Part shown: positions 59,185 to 64,000 of the stretch, in pieces
Position numbering within the stretch: position 1 is the first letter of the stretch
Layout of the letters: each line of letters opens with the position of its first letter
Assembly (NCBI RefSeq): GCF_020707265.1
Contig: NZ_JAJFEQ010000003.1
Location: 434,001-498,000, forward strand
Direction: 5' to 3'
Length of the DNA: 64,000 nt
DNA from: Massilia sp. IC2-477
GTDB lineage: Bacteria; Pseudomonadota; Gammaproteobacteria; Burkholderiales; Burkholderiaceae_D
The notes under the pieces: model-generated
Database searches by the model: none
What the model was told of the DNA's origin: nothing
Seen by the model: the letters and a program-made list of their open reading frames with translations, nothing else
Position numbers and translations under genes: made by a program

Positions 59185-59224
59185 TCCCTGCTTGACCGGC
59201 CCGCGCGAGCGGGTCGGATGCCTC

Positions 59225-60124
59225 ATGAACCGCCCTGCCCTCATACCTTCCACCATCCTGCTCCTGACCGTGCCGCCCGTGCTGTGGGCCGGTAACGCCA
59301 TCGTCGGGCGCCTGGTGCGCGACGCCGTGCCGCCGATGACCCTGAACCTGATCCGCTGGTCGATCGCGCTGCTGGTGCTGGTGCCGCTCGGGCGTGCGGC
59401 GTTCAGGGAGGGCAGCGGCGTGCTGGCCAACTGGCGCCGCTACGCCATGCTCGGGCTGCTGGGCGTGGGACTCTACAATTCGCTGCAATACCTGGCCCTG
59501 CAGAGCTCCACCCCGATCAACGTCACCCTGGTCGCCTCGGGCGTGCCGGTGTGGATGCTGCTGGTCGGGCGCCTGTTCTATGGCGTCCCGGTCAAGCGCA
59601 AGCAGATCGTGGGGGCGGTGCTGTCGATCCTGGGGGTACTGGTGGTGCTGTGCCGGGGCGACATCCATGGCTTGCTGCAGCTGCGCCTGGTGACGGGCGA
59701 CCTGTACATGATCCTGGCGACCATCGCCTGGTCCTTCTACAGCTGGATGCTGATGCAGCAGAAGGATGTTCCTGGTTTGCGCGCCGACTGGGCCGCGTTC
59801 CTGCTGGCCCAGGTCGGCTACGGGGTGCTGTGGTCGGCCGCGTTGGCGGGCGGCGAATGGGCGCTGCGCGAGGTGCACATCGCCTGGAGCTGGCCGCTCG
59901 CGGCAGCCTTGCTGTACGTGGCGATCGGCCCGGCCATCCTGGCCATGCGCTGCTGGGGCGCCGGCGTGCAGCGCGCCGGACCCAGTATCGGCGCCTTCTT
60001 CATCAACCTCACGCCGCTTTTCACGGCACTGCTGTCGTCGGCCTTCCTGGGCGAGGCGCCGCATCTCTACCATGTGCTTGCCTTCGGCATGATCGTCGGG
60101 GGCATCGCCGTCTCGGCGCGCTGA
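59225..60124 (+). CDS. EamA/DMT family transporter
   Basis: 299 residues, ten membrane helices in two EamA repeats: VPPVLWAGNAIVGRLVRDAVPPMTLNLIRWSIALLVLVPL, YNSLQYLALQSSTPINVTLVASGVPVWMLLVGRLFYGVPVKRKQIVGAVLSILGVLVVL, and in the second repeat SIGAFFINLTPLFTALLSSAFLGEAPHLYHVLAFGMIVGGIAV. Such proteins export amino acids or other metabolites, and substrate cannot be assigned. The ATG at 59225 puts helix 1 at the N-terminus. It lies between nadB and the sirtuin gene on the same strand; whether it moves an NAD-related compound is speculation. Confidence 0.87.
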   Translation: MNRPALIPSTILLLTVPPVLWAGNAIVGRLVRDAVPPMTLNLIRWSIALLVLVPLGRAAFREGSGVLANWRRYAMLGLLGVGLYNSLQYLALQSSTPINVTLVASGVPVWMLLVGRLFYGVPVKRKQIVGAVLSILGVLVVLCRGDIHGLLQLRLVTGDLYMILATIAWSFYSWMLMQQKDVPGLRADWAAFLLAQVGYGVLWSAALAGGEWALREVHIAWSWPLAAALLYVAIGPAILAMRCWGAGVQRAGPSIGAFFINLTPLFTALLSSAFLGEAPHLYHVLAFGMIVGGIAVSAR

Positions 60125-60208
60125 CGTTCAAGCCGAAATTCAGGCCGGAAAGGTGTGAGAAGCCCTCCGGCCGGGATGTTACGATCCCAGCCAATGGAGG
60201 TATGCAAC

Positions 60209-61102
60209 ATGGCTGAAGGCTTCACCGTTCAAGACCAGGCCGAGGCGCTGGCGGAATTCCTGGAACGGTATCCGCGCGCTCTCGTGCTGACAGGCGCAGG
60301 CCTGTCCACCGCATCGGGCATTCCCGATTACCGCGACCGCGACGGCACCCGCCGCGGCCGCACACCGATCCAGGGGCCGGAATTCCGGCGCTCGCCCGAG
60401 ATCCAGCGCCGCTACTGGGCGCGCAGCATGATCGGGTGGCCGATCATGGCCCAGGCGCGGCCGAACCATGGGCACCGCGCCCTCTCGCGGCTGGAAAAAC
60501 ACGGCCGCATCAAGTACCTGCTGACCCAGAACGTCGACGGGCTGCACCAGCAGGCCGGCAGTCTTGCCGTACTCGAATTGCACGGCAACGTCCACAGCGT
60601 GGTCTGCATGCACTGCAAGGCGCAGTTTCCCCGCGCTTTCGTGCAAACCCTGCTGAACGAGGCCAATCCCGAGCTGGCGAACGTGCTGGCCACGCCGCTG
60701 CCCGACGGCGATGCCGCGATCGAACCGGATGCGATCGAGGATTTCCATGTGCCCTTCTGCGTCCATTGTGGCGGCGCCCTGGCGCCGGATGTCGTATTCT
60801 TCGGCGACGGCATCCCGCCGGCGCGGACCGCCTGCGCCCTGGCGCAGATGGAGGCGGCGGATGCGCTGTTGGTGGTCGGATCGTCGCTGATGGTGTATTC
60901 GGGTTTTCGCTTCTGCCGTATGGCCCAGGAAGCGGGCAAGCCGATCGCGGCCGTCAACCTCGGGTTGACCCGCGCCGACCACCTGATCGCACTCAAAATA
61001 GAAGAGTCGGCCGAGCGGCTGCTGCCGCGCGTCGCCGACCTGCTCCACGCGGAGGAGCCGGAGGAGTCACATCCACTACTCGACCACAGGGGGATTTTGT
61101 GA
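60209..61102 (+). CDS. Sirtuin (NAD-dependent protein deacylase)
   Basis: 297 residues: NAD-binding GAGLSTASGIPDYR (29-42), TQNVDGLHQQAG (106-117), catalytic His125 in ELHGNVHS, a zinc site of two CxxC pairs (C133/C136 and FCVHCGG about 183-186), and GSSLMVYSGFRF. It resembles the SIRT4-like class II bacterial sirtuins more than E. coli CobB, so activity could be deacetylation, lipoamidase or ADP-ribosylation. GGAGG seven bases before ATG 60209 fixes the start. The stop overlaps the next gene (GTGA). It consumes NAD near the NAD synthesis genes. Confidence 0.9.
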   Translation: MAEGFTVQDQAEALAEFLERYPRALVLTGAGLSTASGIPDYRDRDGTRRGRTPIQGPEFRRSPEIQRRYWARSMIGWPIMAQARPNHGHRALSRLEKHGRIKYLLTQNVDGLHQQAGSLAVLELHGNVHSVVCMHCKAQFPRAFVQTLLNEANPELANVLATPLPDGDAAIEPDAIEDFHVPFCVHCGGALAPDVVFFGDGIPPARTACALAQMEAADALLVVGSSLMVYSGFRFCRMAQEAGKPIAAVNLGLTRADHLIALKIEESAERLLPRVADLLHAEEPEESHPLLDHRGIL

Positions 61103-62106
61103 CCAAGCGCTACCGTACTACCGCAATCCTGGCCGGCATTGGCCTGGCCGCCTCGTTCTTTTACGTTCGCGCCAAAACGCGGCGGGCGGAACAGGAGAAC
61201 CCGCCGCAGGGCAAGTTTGTCGACATTGACGGCGTTCGCCTGCACTACCTGGAGCGCGGCGCCGGTCCGGTGCTGGTACTCCTGCACGGCAACGGCGTCT
61301 ATTCGAAAGATTTCGAAACGAGCGGCCTGATCGAAGCGGCTGCGAAGCACTACCGCGTGATCGCCTTCGACCGCCCGGGCTTCGGCTACAGCGACCGTCC
61401 GCGCACGACGGTCTGGACGCCGGACAGGCAGGCGGCCCTGCTGCAGCGCGCACTGGAACAGCTGGGCGTGGAATCCGCCATCGTGCTTGGCCACTCCTGG
61501 GGCACCATGGTGGCCTTGGCGATGGGCCTGCAGGCGCCGAGCGCCGTGCGCGGCTTGGTACTGCTGTCCGGTTACTACTATCCGAGTGTGCGCATGGACG
61601 TCGCAGCGCTCGCGCCACCCGCGCTTCCCGTGATCGGCGACCTGCTGCGCTACACGGTCTCGCCCCTGGCGGGGCGCCTCCTGTGGCCCGGCGCGACCAA
61701 GCGCGTGTTCGCGCCCATGCCGGTGTCCGAACGTTTCAATCGCTTCCCGGTCTGGATGGCGCTGCGGCCGAAACAGCTGCGTGCGAGCGCTGCGGAGAGT
61801 GCGCTCATGGTGCCGGCAGCGATGTCGCTGGCCAAGCGCTATCCGGAGCTGAAGGTGCCGGTGGCGATCGTGGCGGGCACGCAGGACAAGATCGTCGACT
61901 GCGGCCACAACTCCGAACGCCTGCATGAGCGCTTGCCGGACAGCCAGCTGCGACTGGAGCCGGGCGTGGGGCACATGACCCACTATGCGCATCCGGACGA
62001 GGTCCTGGAGGCTATCGACGGGATCGCGGCGCGCGTGGGAGAGCCGGTGCACGTGCGCACACCGGAAGCGGAGGCGCTGGCACGGGCCAGCGAGAGCGGG
62101 GTGTAA
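61099..62106 (+). CDS. Alpha/beta hydrolase, membrane-anchored
   Basis: 335 residues: N-terminal membrane helix (TAILAGIGLAASFFYV), oxyanion LLHGNG, DRPGFGYSDRP, nucleophile elbow LGHSWGTMVA, acid in GTQDKIVD, and His in VGHMTHYAHP. The fold is of the esterase/haloalkane-dehalogenase-like class, facing the periplasm if the helix is an anchor. GTG start, with GGGGGA upstream and a four-base overlap with the sirtuin stop, so the pair is translationally coupled. This hints that the hydrolase acts in the same process, perhaps on an acyl group, but that is inference. Confidence 0.87.
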   Translation: MTKRYRTTAILAGIGLAASFFYVRAKTRRAEQENPPQGKFVDIDGVRLHYLERGAGPVLVLLHGNGVYSKDFETSGLIEAAAKHYRVIAFDRPGFGYSDRPRTTVWTPDRQAALLQRALEQLGVESAIVLGHSWGTMVALAMGLQAPSAVRGLVLLSGYYYPSVRMDVAALAPPALPVIGDLLRYTVSPLAGRLLWPGATKRVFAPMPVSERFNRFPVWMALRPKQLRASAAESALMVPAAMSLAKRYPELKVPVAIVAGTQDKIVDCGHNSERLHERLPDSQLRLEPGVGHMTHYAHPDEVLEAIDGIAARVGEPVHVRTPEAEALARASESGV

Positions 62107-62116
62107 GCGGGGCGAG

Positions 62117-62440
62117 TCAGCCCTTGATGACGTACTTGATGACGATCCCTGCCGTCAGCGCGGCGAAGATCACCAGCGACAGGCCGCCATGCAGCATCGG
62201 CGAGCCGATCGACACCTGCGACGTGCGCGGATCCATCTCCATGCGCACGGCTTTGCCGAACATGACGGGCCGCAGGAAGCCGCGCACGCCCACCAGCAGC
62301 ATGCCGATGCCGAAGCACAGGTCGGCGGTGCTGCCGGTCTGGATGCCGTTCACCAAAGTCGGGCCGCCCAGCAGCAGGCCAAGGGCCAGCCACAGGATGC
62401 GGGCGCCGGTCGAAATGCGCAGTCTGCTCCAGTCCATCAT
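62117..62440 (-). CDS. Small membrane protein cotranscribed with nadC
   Basis: 107 residues with three hydrophobic stretches (ILWLALGLLLGGPTLV, LCFGIGMLLVGVRGFL and GGLSLVIFAALTAGIVIKYVI) and a short polar loop, hence three helices. No family recognised. It starts in the last codon of nadC (four-base overlap), so it shares the nadA-nadC transcript. Two adjacent ATG codons are possible starts. Function unknown. Confidence 0.7.
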   Translation of the reverse strand: MMDWSRLRISTGARILWLALGLLLGGPTLVNGIQTGSTADLCFGIGMLLVGVRGFLRPVMFGKAVRMEMDPRTSQVSIGSPMLHGGLSLVIFAALTAGIVIKYVIKG

Positions 62441-63309
62441 GGCGCCCCCACGATGCGCAGGGAGTAGTCGGTCGCGCGCACGTCCTTGGTCAGGCTGCCG
62501 ATCGAGATGCGGTCCACGCCGGTCTCGGCGATCGCGCGCACGGTCTGCATGTTGATGCCGCCCGAGGCTTCGAGCAGCGCCCGGCCTGCGTTCACGCGCA
62601 CGGCCTCGGTCATCATGCCAAGGTCGAAGTTGTCCAGCAGGACCGACTTCACGCCCGCTGCCAGCGCTTCTTCCAGCTGGGCGATGGTCTCGACTTCGAT
62701 CTGCACCGGCGCGCCCGAGCCGAGCGCTTCGGCCGCAGCCAGGGCCTTGCTCACGCCGCCCGCCGCGGCGATGTGGTTTTCCTTGATCAGGATGCCGTCA
62801 TACAGCGCCATGCGCTGGTTCTTGCCGCCACCGACGCGCACCGCGTACTTCTGGGCCAGGCGCAGGCCCGGCAGGGTCTTGCGGGTGTCGAGGATCGCCG
62901 CCTTCGTGCCGGCAATCACGTCGACGTACTTGCGGGTGGCGGTGGCCACACCGGACAGCAGCTGCATGAAATTCAGCGCCGCGCGCTCGGCGGTGAGCAG
63001 CGAGCGCGGGTTGGCTTCGATGGTGCAGACGGTCGAGTCGGCCGCCATCAGCTCGCCCTCGGCGTATTGCCAATCGATCTCGGTATCCGGGTCGATTGCC
63101 AGCATCACGCCTTCGAACCAGGGCGCTCCACACAGCACGGCCTGTTCGCGCACGATCACGCGCGCCTGGACGCGGGTATCGTTCGGCACCAGCATGCCGG
63201 TCAGGTCGCCGGTGCCGACGTCTTCCAGCAGCGCGGCCAGGATATTGGCCTCGTAAGCCGACTGCAGCTTCTCGTCGAATTGGTCGTGCGGATTGCGCAG
63301 TGTCGTCAT
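62437..63309 (-). CDS. nadC: Nicotinate-nucleotide pyrophosphorylase (quinolinate phosphoribosyltransferase)
   Basis: 290 residues: [107 protein letters not shown] and [30 protein letters not shown], all standard NadC motifs. It converts quinolinate and PRPP to nicotinate mononucleotide. It overlaps nadA (ATGA) upstream and the small membrane gene downstream, forming an operon. Confidence 0.96.
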   Translation of the reverse strand: MTTLRNPHDQFDEKLQSAYEANILAALLEDVGTGDLTGMLVPNDTRVQARVIVREQAVLCGAPWFEGVMLAIDPDTEIDWQYAEGELMAADSTVCTIEANPRSLLTAERAALNFMQLLSGVATATRKYVDVIAGTKAAILDTRKTLPGLRLAQKYAVRVGGGKNQRMALYDGILIKENHIAAAGGVSKALAAAEALGSGAPVQIEVETIAQLEEALAAGVKSVLLDNFDLGMMTEAVRVNAGRALLEASGGINMQTVRAIAETGVDRISIGSLTKDVRATDYSLRIVGAP

Positions 63310-64000
63310 GCGGGACCTACTCCATTGAACAGTGTCGCATTCTGCTCGAGCGCACCGCTCGGCAGGGCTTGCGCCTTCTTGGCGGCGGCGAAATCGAGCA
63401 TGCGGTCGATCGCGCGCTTGGCCTGGCGGCCGATTTCCGGATCGACGTGCACTTCATTCGCGCCGTTCTCGAGCACTTCGGCCAGGTTCTTCAGGCCGTT
63501 CATGGCCATCCACGGGCAGTGGGCGCAGCTCTTGCAGGTGGCGCTGTTGCCGGCGGTCGGCGCTTCGATGAAGCGCTTGCCCGGCGCGGCGGCGCGCATC
63601 TTGTGCAGGATGCCGTTGTCGGTGGCGACGATGAAGGTATCCGCCGGCAGGTTGACGGCGGCGTTGATCAGCTGGGTGGTCGAGCCGACCACGTCGGCCT
63701 GGGCTACGACCGAGCTAGGCGACTCCGGGTGCACCAGCACCTTGGCGTCCGGGTATTCGGCCTTCAGCAGGTCCAGTTCGACGCCCTTGAATTCATCGTG
63801 CACCAGGCAGGAACCCTGCCACAGCAGCATGTCGGCGCCGGTCTGCTTCTGGATGTAGGAACCCAGGTGGCGATCGGGCGCCCACAGGATCTTCTTGCCC
63901 TGCTCGTGCAGGTGCTTGACGATGTCCAGGCCGATCGACGAGGTCACCATCCAGTCGGCGCGCGCCTTCACTGCGGCGGAGGTATTCGCGTAGACCACCA
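63306..64000 (-). CDS. nadA: Quinolinate synthase, C-terminal part
   Basis: The N-terminus lies beyond the right window edge. The visible 231 residues show [30 protein letters not shown]-like [12 protein letters not shown], the [4Fe-4S] ligands in [11 protein letters not shown] and in [15 protein letters not shown], and [13 protein letters not shown] and GTTQLI-type [10 protein letters not shown]. NadA condenses iminoaspartate and dihydroxyacetone phosphate into quinolinate. It is the first gene of nadA-nadC-membrane protein, whose promoter is outside the window. Confidence 0.95.
   Translation of the reverse strand, partial: VVYANTSAAVKARADWMVTSSIGLDIVKHLHEQGKKILWAPDRHLGSYIQKQTGADMLLWQGSCLVHDEFKGVELDLLKAEYPDAKVLVHPESPSSVVAQADVVGSTTQLINAAVNLPADTFIVATDNGILHKMRAAAPGKRFIEAPTAGNSATCKSCAHCPWMAMNGLKNLAEVLENGANEVHVDPEIGRQAKRAIDRMLDFAAAKKAQALPSGALEQNATLFNGVGPA

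Overview
The window looks like a piece of the chromosome of a betaproteobacterium of the Oxalobacteraceae, closest to the Massilia/Telluria/Duganella group. The reasons are high GC with strong codon bias, the YgfZ-DUF4936-NRDE operon beside mltG-tmk-holB-pilZ-tatD, a PEP-CTERM protein, a DUF6139-like small protein, and REP-like repeats built on GTAGGGTGGGCGG/CCGCCCACGCGGT. Genes are dense on both strands. No rRNA, tRNA or CRISPR array was seen.

Layout. 0-5 kb: the C-terminal end of a TnpB, a DUF2939 protein, an MHS-type MFS transporter, a Dabb protein and two SDR oxidoreductases. 5-16 kb: a lipoprotein-like GH18 chitinase with two CBM2 modules, then the ygfZ operon (minus strand) facing away from mltG-tmk-holB-pilZ (plus strand), a GNAT, a CorA-like transporter, tatD with an ankyrin gene, and a bacterial PRMT-like methyltransferase. 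16-28 kb: small proteins, lpxO, an esterase, wrbA, a GST, a PEP-CTERM protein, a Bug/TctC binding protein, rlhA, a divergent siderophore-interacting protein/MarR pair with a readable promoter and operators, and cheV. 28-40 kb: an AI-2E-family transporter with a long soluble tail, an ECF sigma/anti-sigma pair convergent with a DUF4394 lipoprotein, flagellin, an OsmC-YcaO fusion and a PAS-GGDEF-EAL protein. 40-48.7 kb: an alcohol/formaldehyde dehydrogenase cluster with DUF5335, SRPBCC, royal-jelly-like and old-yellow-enzyme genes.

48.7-55.3 kb appears to be the replication terminus. At 50869-50896 there is a near-perfect chromosomal dif site: the XerD arm is identical to that of E. coli and only three positions of 28 differ. 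All eight GGGNAGGG octamers found by eye point toward it from both sides, as KOPS would. Two tyrosine recombinases flank the site. One has lost canonical catalytic histidines. The other has a perfect LexA box over its promoter. A perfect 11-7-11 inverted repeat, a PP2C-like phosphatase and a decayed 0.7-kb segment lie between them.

55.3-64 kb holds a DUF411 copper-type protein and a concentration of NAD genes: pnuC with an RBS-occluding hairpin, nadB, a sirtuin deacylase, and nadA-nadC. Together these cover de novo NAD synthesis, a precursor importer and one NAD consumer. Start codons were chosen from Shine-Dalgarno spacing where one was visible. Family names come from motif recognition, not from database searches.
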